From Streptomyces sp. AC512_CC834 (GTDB taxonomy: Bacteria; Actinomycetota; Actinomycetes; Streptomycetales; Streptomycetaceae), in contig NZ_JAGMUO010000120.1 in NCBI RefSeq assembly GCF_019049325.1, forward strand, positions 62,218 to 126,217: DNA of 64,000 nt, in the 5' to 3' direction. Positions 40,550-49,506 of this stretch are shown here, piece by piece. The notes beneath the pieces were generated by a model. That model was given only the letters and a program-made list of their open reading frames with translations. It was not told where the DNA came from and ran no database searches. The translations under genes and the position numbers were made by a program. Positions within the stretch are counted from its first letter, which is position 1; each line of letters begins with the position of its first letter.

Positions 40550-42049
40550 TCAGTAGCCGCGCCACCAGAGCAGGAAGCGCTGCCAGGCACCGCGGGGACG
40601 GGGACTCTCCGCTGCCGGCGTCTGCTGGGGCTGCGCGGCCGTCGCCGACACGGGCTGCGGAGGGTGGGACGGGAGCGGCGGCTGCGGCCGCCGCTCCTCC
40701 GGCTTCGGGAGGCCGACGTGCCAGGCGGCGCGCCGCGGCGGGTGCGGGGTGTGGCTCGGCTGCTGCCTGATGTCCTGCTGGGCCCTGGGTTCGAACCGTA
40801 CCGGCAGTTCCACCAGGTGCCGCGACGCGATCGACGACCGCCACCGCAGGTCGTCCTCGTCGCAGTCGAGCTGGACGTCGGGCAGCCGCATCAGCAGCGC
40901 GTCGATGCCGGCGTCGGCGATGGCCCGTCCGATGTCCTGCCCGGGGCATTCGTGCGGGCCGCCGCCGAAGGCGAGGTGGGCGCGGTTGCCCATCATGCTC
41001 GCGTCCAGGTCCGGACGGATGCGCGGGTCGATGTTGCCCGGTGCGATACCGAGCAGCAGGCCGTCACCGGCGCGGATGCGCTGACCGCCCAGTTCCGTCT
41101 CCTGCTTGGCGAAGTAGGCGAAGACCGTGCTGAACGGCGGCTCGTCCCACAGGGACTGCTCGACCGCCTGGGGCACGGTCATCTGACCGCCGCTGAGCTG
41201 GGCGCGGAAGCCCGGGTCGGTGAGCACGACGCGCATCACGTTGCCGATGAGGTTGACGGTCGCCTCGTAGGCGGCCAGCAGGACCACCCGCAGATGCTCC
41301 CTGACCTCGTCGTCGGTGAGCCCGGCCGGGTGGTTGACGAGGTGGCCTGCGATGTCGTCCTGCGGGTCGGCCCGGCGGGTGGCGGTGAGCCGTCCCAGGG
41401 CCTCCATGACGTAGGCGTGGCTGGCGATCGCCGTCTCGGTGCCCTTGAGCGTGTCGCGCGCCGCCTCCACCATCCGGTCGCTGTACTCCTGCGGCATGCC
41501 GAGGAGGTGGCACATCACGCCCATCGGCAGGTGCTCGGCGAACTGGCTGACGAGGTCGGCGCGGCCCTGCTCGCAGAACTGGTTGACGACGCGCTGGGTG
41601 TACCGCTTGATGTGCCGGCGCAGCTCCCGGAAGTCCAGGTCGGACATGGCACTGGTGACGGCGCCGCGCAGCCGCTTGTGCTCGTCGCCCTCGGCGTGCG
41701 AGCAGATGGGCTGCCAGGCGATGTGCGGCATCAGCGGGTGGTCGGGTTTGACCATGCCCTCGTTGAGCGGGGTCCAGATCCGGCTGTCGCGGCAGAACTG
41801 GGCGGGGGTGCTCACCATGTGCAGGTTCTCGGCGTGCCCGAGGACCACCCACATCGGTACGTCGTCGTGGAGCAGCGCCGGTGCCACCGGCCCGTGCCGC
41901 TCACGCAGCTTCTCGTACAGCTCCTCCAGGTCGTCCGCCTCGTGCAGCCGGTGCAGTCCGCCCGGCCCGAGGCCGTGCGCGGGGCAGCCGGGCGGTGGTT
42001 CGAGCAGGGGTTCGCCCGTTCCGGTCGGGGAGTGGCGTTCAGGCGTCAC
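40550..42049 (-). CDS. cvnE9: Cytochrome P450 of the conservon (CvnE9)
   Basis: The 499-residue P450 has the haem-ligand motif FGGGPHECPGQDIGRAIA and the E-x-x-R region. The I-helix reads LLAAYEATVNLIGN, with E-A-T instead of the usual acid-T-T. A proline-rich tail of about 90 residues follows the P450 domain and ends GAWQRFLLWWRGY. It is the last gene of the conservon, 66 bp after the GTPase. The GTG at 42049 has GGAGCGAG upstream and is preferred to an in-frame start at 42085. The substrate is unknown. Confidence 0.92.
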   Translation of the reverse strand: MTPERHSPTGTGEPLLEPPPGCPAHGLGPGGLHRLHEADDLEELYEKLRERHGPVAPALLHDDVPMWVVLGHAENLHMVSTPAQFCRDSRIWTPLNEGMVKPDHPLMPHIAWQPICSHAEGDEHKRLRGAVTSAMSDLDFRELRRHIKRYTQRVVNQFCEQGRADLVSQFAEHLPMGVMCHLLGMPQEYSDRMVEAARDTLKGTETAIASHAYVMEALGRLTATRRADPQDDIAGHLVNHPAGLTDDEVREHLRVVLLAAYEATVNLIGNVMRVVLTDPGFRAQLSGGQMTVPQAVEQSLWDEPPFSTVFAYFAKQETELGGQRIRAGDGLLLGIAPGNIDPRIRPDLDASMMGNRAHLAFGGGPHECPGQDIGRAIADAGIDALLMRLPDVQLDCDEDDLRWRSSIASRHLVELPVRFEPRAQQDIRQQPSHTPHPPRRAAWHVGLPKPEERRPQPPLPSHPPQPVSATAAQPQQTPAAESPRPRGAWQRFLLWWRGY

Positions 42050-42115
42050 AGTCTCGCTCCGCAGACAGAGTGTGGGTCGGGTCAAGGGGTCGGTCGGTCG
42101 GCCGGCCGTGCGTGG

Positions 42116-42736
42116 TCAGGTGAGCGCGCCCTTCATGGCGATGGCGTGCAGCATGCGCATCAGGGTCATCAGGACGTCCCGGCTGGAGGCCCGGCGCCGC
42201 ACGTCGCAGTCGAGGATGGGGATCTCCTCGGGCAGGTCGAGCGCGGTCCGCAGCTCCGCGACGGGGTAACGAGGCGCGTCGGGGAAGGTGTTGACGGCGA
42301 CCACGAAGGGCACGCCGCGCTCCTCCAGGCGCCCCATCACGTCGAAGCTGACCTCCAGGCGGCGGGTGTCGACGAGGACGACCGCGCCGAGGGCGCCCTC
42401 GAAGAGGCCGTTCCACAGGAACCAGAAGCGCTCCTGGCCGGGCGTGCCGAAGAGGTACAGCACCAGTTCGTCGGTGATGGTGATGCGGCCGAAGTCCATG
42501 GCGACCGTGGTGGCCGTCTTGGAGGCGGAACCGAAGTTGTCGTCGACGCCGATGCCGGCCTGGGTCATCGTCTCCTCGGTGGTCAGCGGTCTGATCTCGC
42601 TGACCGAGCCGACCATGGTGGTCTTGCCGACACCGAAGCCGCCCACGATGACGATCTTCACGGCGGCCTCGGCCGTGTGGGGCAGCCGGTCCTCGGTGCG
42701 TGGGCCCGGGATGGTGTCAGAGTTTTTGAAGTCCAT
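42116..42736 (-). CDS. cvnD9: Conservon small GTPase (CvnD9)
   Basis: The 206-residue MglA-like GTPase has the P-loop GGFGVGKTTMVGSVSE, switch II FGTPGQERFWFL and an N-T-F in place of the N-K-x-D guanine motif, as in other conservon GTPases. It should switch between GDP and GTP forms at the membrane together with the kinase-like and roadblock proteins. Its ATG lies inside the end of cvnC9 (20-bp overlap), indicating translational coupling. In S. coelicolor the cvn9 set (rar genes) affects aerial growth and secondary metabolism. Confidence 0.95.
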   Translation of the reverse strand: MDFKNSDTIPGPRTEDRLPHTAEAAVKIVIVGGFGVGKTTMVGSVSEIRPLTTEETMTQAGIGVDDNFGSASKTATTVAMDFGRITITDELVLYLFGTPGQERFWFLWNGLFEGALGAVVLVDTRRLEVSFDVMGRLEERGVPFVVAVNTFPDAPRYPVAELRTALDLPEEIPILDCDVRRRASSRDVLMTLMRMLHAIAMKGALT

Positions 42737-43142
42737 GCATCACCGCTTCGAGGAGGTTTCGGTCGGCGACCTTCTGGCGGACGATCGGGGCGCGGGCCTG
42801 CACCAGTTCCGTCGCCAGCAGGTCGGTGAGCAGCACGGTCACCACACTGAACGGCAGGCTCAGGTAGGCCGACAGCTCGGCCACGGACAGGGGTGCGGCG
42901 CACAGCCGCAGCAGGGCGGCCTGTTCCGGTGTGGCGGAGACCGGGGGGTCGGCACGGGCCACGATCAGGGTGACGAGGTCGATGTCCGCGCGTTCGCCGC
43001 CGCCTTCGCCGCCGATGACGAAGAGCCGCTCGGGGTTGCGGAGTTCGCCCTCCTTGGCGGGTGCGCCGGACGGGGCGGGCGCGGCCGGCGCGGCGGACCG
43101 GTCCTGCCCGGGGGATCGCCTCTGGCGCCTGGGAGGAGTCAT
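42717..43142 (-). CDS. cvnC9: DUF742 conservon protein (CvnC9)
   Basis: The 141-residue protein is DUF742: after a basic, Ala/Pro-rich N-terminus, NPERLFVIGG and DIDLVTLIVARADPP lead into LSVAELSAYLSLPFSVVTVL and a C-terminal VADRNLLEAVMHGLQKL. The predicted winged-helix-like core is thought to mediate contacts within the conservon complex. It overlaps both neighbours by a few bases. Confidence 0.93.
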   Translation of the reverse strand: MTPPRRQRRSPGQDRSAAPAAPAPSGAPAKEGELRNPERLFVIGGEGGGERADIDLVTLIVARADPPVSATPEQAALLRLCAAPLSVAELSAYLSLPFSVVTVLLTDLLATELVQARAPIVRQKVADRNLLEAVMHGLQKL

Positions 43143-43546
43143 ACGGTCTGCCCGTTGCGCCGTGCGGGACTGGTGAGATGGGGTCCGATCCGGGCGACCA
43201 GGTCGGCCATGCTCAGGCCCATCCGGCCGGGTTCGCAGCGGACGTCGGAGAGCACGGCGAGATAGGCGTTGGGACCGGCGGCCATCAGGTAGAAGTAGCC
43301 GCCGTTCATCTCGATGAGCACCATCTTCATGTCGCCGTCGCTGGTGGGGATCTCCTGGCTGACGGCGCTCGCGAGGCTCTGCAGGCCCGCGCAGGCGGCG
43401 GCGACCCGGTCGGCGGCGTCCGGGTCCCCGGAGTAGCGGGCGATGCGCAGGCCGTCGGCGGAGAGCACCACGATCATCTCGATGCCCGGGACGCCGTCGT
43501 AGAGATCCCTGAGCATCCAGTCGAACTTGCCTTGCTGCTCGATCAC
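43139..43546 (-). CDS. cvnB9: Roadblock/LC7 protein of the conservon (CvnB9)
   Basis: The 135-residue protein has the roadblock/LC7 fold: FDWMLRDLYDGVPGIEMIVV, LSADGLRIARYSG, and KMVLIEMNGGYFYLMAAGPN. MglB-like roadblock proteins regulate the partner GTPase. The GTG at 43546 overlaps the cvnA9 stop as GTGA; a much longer open frame upstream of it is antisense-like noise over cvnA9. Confidence 0.94.
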   Translation of the reverse strand: MIEQQGKFDWMLRDLYDGVPGIEMIVVLSADGLRIARYSGDPDAADRVAAACAGLQSLASAVSQEIPTSDGDMKMVLIEMNGGYFYLMAAGPNAYLAVLSDVRCEPGRMGLSMADLVARIGPHLTSPARRNGQTV

Positions 43547-45165
43547 TTGAGGTTCCCCTCGTCGTCTGCCGGGGCGTGGGCCGGCTCGTTGCTGCTGGAC
43601 TGCTGGTGGGCCTGGGTGCTGCCCGGGTGCTGCTTGAGGCCCTCCCAGAAGGCGCCGATGAAGTGCCCCGGCGGGAGCCCCTGGTCCTTCTCCTGCTCGG
43701 GCTCCGGCCCGGCGGGCTCCGGGATGCCGTTGCGGGCGCGCTCGGCGGCCTGGCGGGCCTGGCGTTCGGCGTCCTCCCGCTCCCAGACCGCCTGCTCGGC
43801 GAGGCGCTGGCTGAGCGGCATCTTGACCCGGCTGCGGCGCTGCGGGAGGCCGCCCGCCGTCCACTCGGTCACCTCGGGGACGTCGTCCTCCAGGGAGACC
43901 GTGGCGGGGATGCGAGGGCTGGTGGGACGGCGCTTCTTGGGCTTGCGCTCCGGTCCGGGCAGGGCGTCCGGGCCCGGGGTGGGGATCGAGGTGGCGCCGA
44001 TGCCGTGGGCGAGGCCGACGCCGGGCTCGTCGGTCATCATGTTGCTGGGCACGATGAGGATGGCGCGGACGCCGCCGTACGCGGAGGCGCGCAGCGAGAC
44101 GTCCATGCCGAACTGCGTGCACAGCCGGCCGACGACGGACAGGCCCAGGCGCGGGTGGTGGGCGAGGTCCTGCACGTCGGTGCCGCGCTTGGCCTGCTCG
44201 AGGAGACCCTCGATGCGGCCGCGGGACTCCTCGCTGAGGCTGACGCCCGCGTCCTCGATCTCGATGCACACACCGCTCTGCACCTCGGTCGCGGTGACGT
44301 GCACCTTGGCCGCGGGCGGCGAGTAGCGGGTGGCGTTGTCGAGGAGTTCGGCCGCGGCGTGGATGACCGGCTCGACCGCGGTGCCCTTGATGTTGACCTT
44401 GGCGATGGAGGCCAGGTTGATCCGGCGGTACTCCAGGATCCGGGACATGGCGCCGCGCAGCACGCTGTAGAGGGCTACCGGCTCGGGCCACTGGCGTCCG
44501 GGCCGGCCGCCGCCGATCACGGAGATGGAGTCGGCGAGGCGGCCGATCAGCGAGGTGCCGTGGTCGATGCGCAGGAGGTCGTCGAAGACCTCGGGGTTGC
44601 GCCCGTGGTCCTCCTCCATCTCGCGGAGTTCCTTGTTCTGCTGGTGGACGATCGCCTGGACGCGGCGGGCGATGTCGACGAAGGAGCGCTCGGCGGACTC
44701 ACGCATGGAGTCCTCGTGGTCGACGATCTCGCAGACCATGTGGATCAGCCGGTGCTGGGGCTCGCCGAGTTCGGGGTAGGAGGGGTCCACCTCGCCGAGG
44801 CGGTTCATCACCTCACGGGGCGTGACGCCCCGGCGCATGAAGCGCAGGACGTCCGGGATGACTTCGGAGCCGAGGTGGACCATCTCCTCGTGGTGGCTCG
44901 CGGCCCGGTGTTCCAGATACGCGCTGTGACGGGCGTGCTCGGCGCGCAGGGCCCGCAGCGTGCGTCCGCGGCGTACCGCTTCGGCGGCCGCGGTGATCAC
45001 CAGGAGCGTGGCGACGGCACCGCACAGGCCGACGGCGAGCCGGGCCGGTTCCGTCACCAGCGCGACGGCGGCCCCGGTGGCCGCGGCCATCAGTATGGCC
45101 GGCAGCAACAGCGTTCGCGCGTAGGGAAGTTCACGGCGACCTGGAGGGGAATCAACACTCACCAT
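43543..45165 (-). CDS. cvnA9: Conservon sensor histidine kinase-like protein (CvnA9)
   Basis: The 540-residue protein has two N-terminal membrane helices (LLLPAILMAAATGAAVALV and ARLAVGLCGAVATLLVITA) and a nitrate-sensor-like helical region. An HATPase domain follows, with AAELLDNATRYSPP as N box and HPRLGLSVVGRL as G2 box. No clear phospho-accepting histidine box is seen, as in other CvnA proteins, which may act as non-canonical kinases. A low-complexity C-terminus of about 140 residues follows. The ATG at 45165 has AGAGGG upstream. It heads the five-gene conservon operon. Confidence 0.94.
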   Translation of the reverse strand: MVSVDSPPGRRELPYARTLLLPAILMAAATGAAVALVTEPARLAVGLCGAVATLLVITAAAEAVRRGRTLRALRAEHARHSAYLEHRAASHHEEMVHLGSEVIPDVLRFMRRGVTPREVMNRLGEVDPSYPELGEPQHRLIHMVCEIVDHEDSMRESAERSFVDIARRVQAIVHQQNKELREMEEDHGRNPEVFDDLLRIDHGTSLIGRLADSISVIGGGRPGRQWPEPVALYSVLRGAMSRILEYRRINLASIAKVNIKGTAVEPVIHAAAELLDNATRYSPPAAKVHVTATEVQSGVCIEIEDAGVSLSEESRGRIEGLLEQAKRGTDVQDLAHHPRLGLSVVGRLCTQFGMDVSLRASAYGGVRAILIVPSNMMTDEPGVGLAHGIGATSIPTPGPDALPGPERKPKKRRPTSPRIPATVSLEDDVPEVTEWTAGGLPQRRSRVKMPLSQRLAEQAVWEREDAERQARQAAERARNGIPEPAGPEPEQEKDQGLPPGHFIGAFWEGLKQHPGSTQAHQQSSSNEPAHAPADDEGNLK

Positions 45166-45503
45166 GTAGGCCCTCTGAAAACGAATCGGCTGGGATGGGG
45201 GAGCTTGCGGCGGGGTATGTCTGGGAGTTGTCGGGATCTTCGGCGCATTGGGAACAAGCGCGCGATTACACCTCAACTCGGTGCGCTGCGGGCGAGCTTA
45301 GTCCGGGCGGATCATCGCTGTGTCATATTCGGCAAGCACCTGAAACGGGCATGGGGACTGGAGTAGGGTCGGGCTCATTTGCACGCCGGGGAGTCATTCG
45401 AACACATGGAGTAACGACGTACGAGCATACGAAGATCACTCACCGTGATGAGGGAATGAAGGAGTGAGGGCGTGAGGGCGTGAGGTACCGAAGGTGACCG
45501 GGA
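45166..45503. other. Promoter region of the conservon
   Basis: About 340 bp without a gene. The right part has repeated GTGAGGGC units (about 45466-45484), the left part is AT-richer than average. The promoter of the conservon must lie here on the minus strand, but I see no convincing -10/-35 pair. Confidence 0.35.
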
Positions 45504-45545
45504 CGCACAGAGGCCCGGCGGGATGTCCCGCCGGGCCTCTGTGCG
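45504..45545. terminator. Strong stem-loop after the helicase gene
   Basis: Arms 45504-45522 and 45527-45545 form a 19-bp perfect stem (CGCACAGAGGCCCGGCGGG) with a 4-nt loop. It begins 12 bp past the helicase stop and should end that transcript before the conservon promoter region. Confidence 0.85.
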
Positions 45546-45556
45546 TGCGGTCCCGG

Positions 45557-48364
45557 TCAGCCCACGGACGAGTAGGCGACCACTCCGCGCAGCAGCTCGT
45601 CGACCGCCTTGCGCGCGTTCTTGGGGACGGTGGAGCCCGCGCCGGGCGCGGCGGCCGAGATCTGGCCGAGGACGTCGATGACCTGCTTGCACCAGCGCAC
45701 GAAGTCGCCGGCCGGCATCTCCACCTCGCGCAGCACCTCGTCGAGGCCCTTGCCGGACGCCCACATGTACGCCGCCCAGGCGAAGCCGAGGTCGGGCTCG
45801 CGCTGGCCGACGCCCTCGGTCTGGCTGATCCCGAAGTCCTCCTCCAGGGCGTCCAGGCGGCCCCAGATGCGGACCGTCTCCCCGAGGGCGGCCTTGGCCT
45901 GGCCGGAGGGCACCTTCGGCGCCATCGCGTCGTCGGCCACCCGGGACTCGAAGACCAGCGCCGAGACACAGGCGGCCAGCTCGGCCGGGGACAGGCCCTC
46001 CCAGACACCCTCGCGCAGGCACTCGCTGGCGAGCAGGTCCAGCTCGCCGTAGAGCCGGGCGAGGCGCTTGCCGTGCTCGGTGACCTCGTCGCCGCGCAGG
46101 TAGTCCAGCTCCGTCAGCAGCGCGACGATCCGGTCGAAGGTACGGGCGATGGTGTTCGTCCGGCCCTCGATCCGGCGCTCGAGCTGCGAGGTGTCGCGCA
46201 GCAGCCGGTGGTGGCGCTCGGCCCAGCGGGCGTGGTCCTCGCGCTCGTCGCAGCCGTGGCAGGGGTGGGCGCGGATCTCCTTGCGCAGCCGGGCGATCTC
46301 CCGGTCGTCGGCCGCCTGGGACCGCTTCTTGCGGGCCCGCTCGGGCGGGACGTGCCCGGCCTTGGTGCGCAGCGCGGAGGCGAGGTCCCGCCGGGACTGC
46401 GGCGAGCGCGGGTTGAAGGACTTCGGGATCCGCATCCGGTCCAGCGCCTCGACCGGCACCGGGAAGTCAATCGACGCCAGCCGCTTGACCTGGCGTTCGG
46501 CGGTCAGCACCAGCGGGCGGGGCCCGTCGTGGTGCTCGAAGCCGCGGTGGCCGTTGGACCGCCCGGCGGGCAGGCCCGGGTCGAGGACCAGGGCGAGTCC
46601 CGCGTACTTGCCCGTCGGCACGTGGATGACGTCGCCCGGCTTCAGCTTCTCCAGCGCCACGGCGGCCTCGGCACGCCGCTGGTTGGCGCCCTGCCGGGCC
46701 AGCTCGGTCTCGCGGTCCTTCAGCTCGCGGCGCAGCCGGGCGTACGCGTCGAAGTCGCCGAGGTGGCAGGTCATGGAGGCCTTGTAGCCCTCCAGGCCCT
46801 CTTCGTTGCGCTGCACCTGCCGGGAGATCCCGACGACCGACTTGTCCGCCTGGAACTGCGCGAAGGACGTCTCCAGCAGCTCCCGCGAGCGGTGCCGGCC
46901 GAACTGGTCGACCAGGTTGACCGCCATGTTGTACGACGGCTTGAAGCTGGAGCGCAGCGGGTACGTGCGGGTGCCTGCCAGTCCGGCGAGGTGATCGGGG
47001 TTCATGGCGCGCTGCCACAGCACCACGGCGTGGCCCTCGACGTCGATGCCGCGGCGGCCGGCCCGGCCGGTGAGCTGGGTGAACTCGCCGGGGGTGATGT
47101 CGGCGTGCTGCTCGCCGTTCCACTTGACGAGCTTCTCAAGGACGACCGAGCGGGCGGGCATGTTGATGCCGAGGGCGAGGGTCTCGGTCGCGAAGACGGC
47201 CTTCACCAGTCCGCGGACGAACAGCTCCTCGACGACCTCCTTGAACGTCGGCAGCATGCCCGCGTGATGGGCGGCGATGCCGCGCTCCAGGCCCTCCAGC
47301 CACTCGTAGTAGCCCAGGACGTGCAGGTCCTCGGTCGGGATGGAGGCGGTGCGCTCCTCCACGAGCGCGCGCACCCGCTCCCGGGCGTCCTCGTCGTTGA
47401 GCCTGAGACCGGCGTACAGGCACTGCTGGACGGCGGCCTCGCAGGCGGCACGGCTGAAGATGAAGGTGATCGCGGGCAGCAGCCCCTCGGAGTCGAGCCG
47501 CTCGATGACCTCGGGGCGGCTCGGCGTCCAGACACGGGAGCGCTGTCTGCGCTCGCGCTCCCGGTCGGCCTCCTTCATGGCCCGGCCACGCCTGCGGTCC
47601 TGGTAGGACGGGCGGCTCGCCTCCATCCGCGCCATGCGGGTGAGGTCGGGGTTGACGGCCTTCTTGTGGCCCTCGCCCTCCTCGAACAGGTCGTACATCC
47701 GGCGCCCGGCGAGCACGTGCTGGAACAGCGGCACGGGCCGGTGCTCGGAGACGATCACCTGGGTGTCGCCGCGCACGGTGTCGAGCCAGTCACCGAACTC
47801 CTCCGCGTTCGACACGGTCGCCGACAGTGACACCAGGGTCACGGACTCGGGGAGGTGGATGATCACCTCCTCCCACACGGCGCCGCGGAACCGGTCGGAG
47901 AGGTAGTGCACCTCGTCCATGACCACGTGTCCGAGGCCCAGGAGGGTCTGCGAGCCCGCGTACAGCATGTTCCGCAGGACCTCGGTGGTCATCACGACCA
48001 CCGGGGCTTCGGAGTTCACGCTGTTGTCGCCGGTGAGCAGGCCCACCTTGTCCGTGCCGTAGCGTCGGCACAGGTCGGCGTACTTCTGGTTCGACAGGGC
48101 CTTGATGGGCGTCGTGTAGAAGCACTTCCTGCCCTGCTGGAGGGCGAGGTGGACGGCGAACTCGCCGACGATCGTCTTGCCGGAACCGGTGGGTGCGGCC
48201 ACCAGGACGCCCTTGCCCGCCTCGAGCGCCTGACAGGCCTCGATCTGGAAGGGGTCGAGGCCGAAGTCGTACATCTCGCGGAAGGAGGCGAGCGCGGTGG
48301 CCTGCTCGGCAGCGCGGCGGCGGGCTGCCGCGTACCGCTCGGCCGGTGAGAGATCCTCTGTCAT
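45557..48364 (-). CDS. helY: Ski2-like DEAD/DEAH-box helicase (HelY type)
   Basis: The 935-residue helicase has Walker A VAAPTGSGKT (about residues 55-64), motif Ia TTPIKALSNQKY, motif II DEVHYL, motif III SLSATVSNAEEF and motif VI QLTGRAGRRGID. An rRNA_proc-arch-like insertion and a DSHCT C-terminal domain follow. It resembles mycobacterial HelY and yeast Ski2/Mtr4, so RNA processing or decay, or DNA repair, are possible roles. The ATG at 48364 (MTEDLSPAERY) is preferred because the PafBC-type promoter ends 10 bp upstream; the frame extends further but would contain the promoter. Confidence 0.93.
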   Translation of the reverse strand: MTEDLSPAERYAAARRRAAEQATALASFREMYDFGLDPFQIEACQALEAGKGVLVAAPTGSGKTIVGEFAVHLALQQGRKCFYTTPIKALSNQKYADLCRRYGTDKVGLLTGDNSVNSEAPVVVMTTEVLRNMLYAGSQTLLGLGHVVMDEVHYLSDRFRGAVWEEVIIHLPESVTLVSLSATVSNAEEFGDWLDTVRGDTQVIVSEHRPVPLFQHVLAGRRMYDLFEEGEGHKKAVNPDLTRMARMEASRPSYQDRRRGRAMKEADRERERRQRSRVWTPSRPEVIERLDSEGLLPAITFIFSRAACEAAVQQCLYAGLRLNDEDARERVRALVEERTASIPTEDLHVLGYYEWLEGLERGIAAHHAGMLPTFKEVVEELFVRGLVKAVFATETLALGINMPARSVVLEKLVKWNGEQHADITPGEFTQLTGRAGRRGIDVEGHAVVLWQRAMNPDHLAGLAGTRTYPLRSSFKPSYNMAVNLVDQFGRHRSRELLETSFAQFQADKSVVGISRQVQRNEEGLEGYKASMTCHLGDFDAYARLRRELKDRETELARQGANQRRAEAAVALEKLKPGDVIHVPTGKYAGLALVLDPGLPAGRSNGHRGFEHHDGPRPLVLTAERQVKRLASIDFPVPVEALDRMRIPKSFNPRSPQSRRDLASALRTKAGHVPPERARKKRSQAADDREIARLRKEIRAHPCHGCDEREDHARWAERHHRLLRDTSQLERRIEGRTNTIARTFDRIVALLTELDYLRGDEVTEHGKRLARLYGELDLLASECLREGVWEGLSPAELAACVSALVFESRVADDAMAPKVPSGQAKAALGETVRIWGRLDALEEDFGISQTEGVGQREPDLGFAWAAYMWASGKGLDEVLREVEMPAGDFVRWCKQVIDVLGQISAAAPGAGSTVPKNARKAVDELLRGVVAYSSVG

Positions 48365-48374
48365 CGTGCTTTCG

Positions 48375-48397
48375 AGCGTACCGGGCCGCACTGACAA
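48375..48397 (-). promoter_or_regulatory. PafBC-type (RecA-NDp) DNA-damage promoter of helY
   Basis: On the minus strand TTGTCAGTG (48397-48389), eight bases, then TACGCT (48380-48375) match the published actinobacterial motif TTGTC(A/G)GTG-N8-TAnnnT exactly. The -10 box lies 10 nt from the helY ATG. Promoters of this type are activated by PafBC after DNA damage, independently of LexA, and pafB and pafC lie about 2-4 kb away. Confidence 0.8.
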
Positions 48398-48486
48398 CAG
48401 GACGATCATTATCGGGATCGGCTGTGTGGGGGTTCGGTGGGGGGTTCCGTGGGGGCGGCGGCGTCCGGCGTCACCGCCCCGGTCCC

Positions 48487-48516
48487 GGTCAGGTCAGGTC
48501 AGGTCAGGTCAGGTCA
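48487..48516. repeat. Six GGTCA pentamers over the tatC stop codon
   Basis: GGTCA repeats six times in tandem. On the minus strand each unit is TGACC, and one of them supplies the tatC stop (48509-48511). The four copies downstream place TGA at 48504, 48499, 48494 and 48489, so all three frames are closed. Confidence 0.9.
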
Positions 48517-49459
48517 CGTCGTCGTAGCCGTTGACGCGGTCCTTCGTGGCCTGTTCGGGCAGGGCGCGGGCGGTGGTCACGGCCTCGACCTCGCCGATGT
48601 CCTCGGGGGAGAGGTCCAACTCGGACGCCTCGTCGTCGTCGGGCTCCAGGGCATCGCGGCGGGCTCTCCGGCGGTCGTTCAGCAGGGAGATGGTGACCGC
48701 GGCGAAGTACAGGACCCAGATCGGACCGGCCAGCATGACCATGGTCAGGGGGTCCGTGCTGGGCGTGGCGATGGCCGCGAACAGCGTGATGCCCATGATC
48801 ATGGCGCGCCACCAGCCGAGCATCCGCTTGCCGGTCAGCACTCCGGTGAGGTTGAGCATGACCAGCAGCAGGGGCAGCTCGAAGGAGAGACCGAAGACGA
48901 TCACCATGCGGGTGACGAGGTCGAGCAGCTCGTCCAGCGGCAGCAGGTTGTCGACGTCGTCCGGCGTGAACTCGATCAGCACCTCGGCGGAGGTGGGCAG
49001 CACCGCGTAGGCGAAGTAGGCGCCGACGAGGAACAGCGGGGCGCCGGTGGCGACGAACGCGTAGGCGTACTTCTTCTCGCTCCGGTGCAGCCCCGGGGCG
49101 ACGAACGCCCACAACTGGTAGAGCCAGACCGGGGAGGCCAGCACGATGCCGGCCGTCAGGGACACCTTCAGCGCCAGGGTGAAGGGGCCGAGCAGACCGT
49201 TGATGGTGATCTGCGCGCACGGCTCCGAGCCGGCCGTCGACTGGGCCAGCTCCTCGAACGACTTCTCACAGCCGATCGACTCGAGGACCGGCTCCGTGAG
49301 GACGTTGATGATCTCCTGATAGAAGAAGGCGGCGGCCACGGTGACGACGACGATGGCCAGCAGCGCCTTCGCGAGCCGGTTGCGGAGCTCACGAAGGTGC
49401 TCCGCGAGCGGCATCCGCCCCTCGGGGTCCTTCTCCTTGGTGCGGGCAGACTTCAGCAA
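48509..49459 (-). CDS. tatC: Sec-independent protein translocase TatC
   Basis: The 316-residue protein is the membrane receptor for twin-arginine signal peptides. MPLAEHLRELRNRLAKALLA is the conserved N-terminus, and about six membrane helices follow, with FELPLLLVMLNLTGVLTGKR near the fifth. An acidic C-terminal tail of about 50 residues follows the last helix. The start appears to be TTG at 49459 (LKSARTKEKDPEG); the in-frame ATG 15 codons later is an alternative. It follows tatA by 47 bp in one operon. Confidence 0.95.
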   Translation of the reverse strand: MLKSARTKEKDPEGRMPLAEHLRELRNRLAKALLAIVVVTVAAAFFYQEIINVLTEPVLESIGCEKSFEELAQSTAGSEPCAQITINGLLGPFTLALKVSLTAGIVLASPVWLYQLWAFVAPGLHRSEKKYAYAFVATGAPLFLVGAYFAYAVLPTSAEVLIEFTPDDVDNLLPLDELLDLVTRMVIVFGLSFELPLLLVMLNLTGVLTGKRMLGWWRAMIMGITLFAAIATPSTDPLTMVMLAGPIWVLYFAAVTISLLNDRRRARRDALEPDDDEASELDLSPEDIGEVEAVTTARALPEQATKDRVNGYDDVT

Positions 49460-49506
49460 CCCACGTTCCCATCTCGTGCGGCGGGCCGGAGGTCACCGGC
49501 CCTGCG

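Noticed and set aside
40780..40800. GGTTCGAA-like string resembling a tRNA T-loop
   Set aside because: It lies inside the P450 reading frame and no cloverleaf can be built around it.
40550..42049. P450 as evidence for a biosynthetic gene cluster
   Set aside because: It belongs to the conservon operon. No polyketide, peptide or terpene synthase gene is present.
45494..47830. 778-residue plus-strand open frame opposite the helicase
   Set aside because: Antisense to all helicase motifs, with no ribosome site and no recognisable domain.
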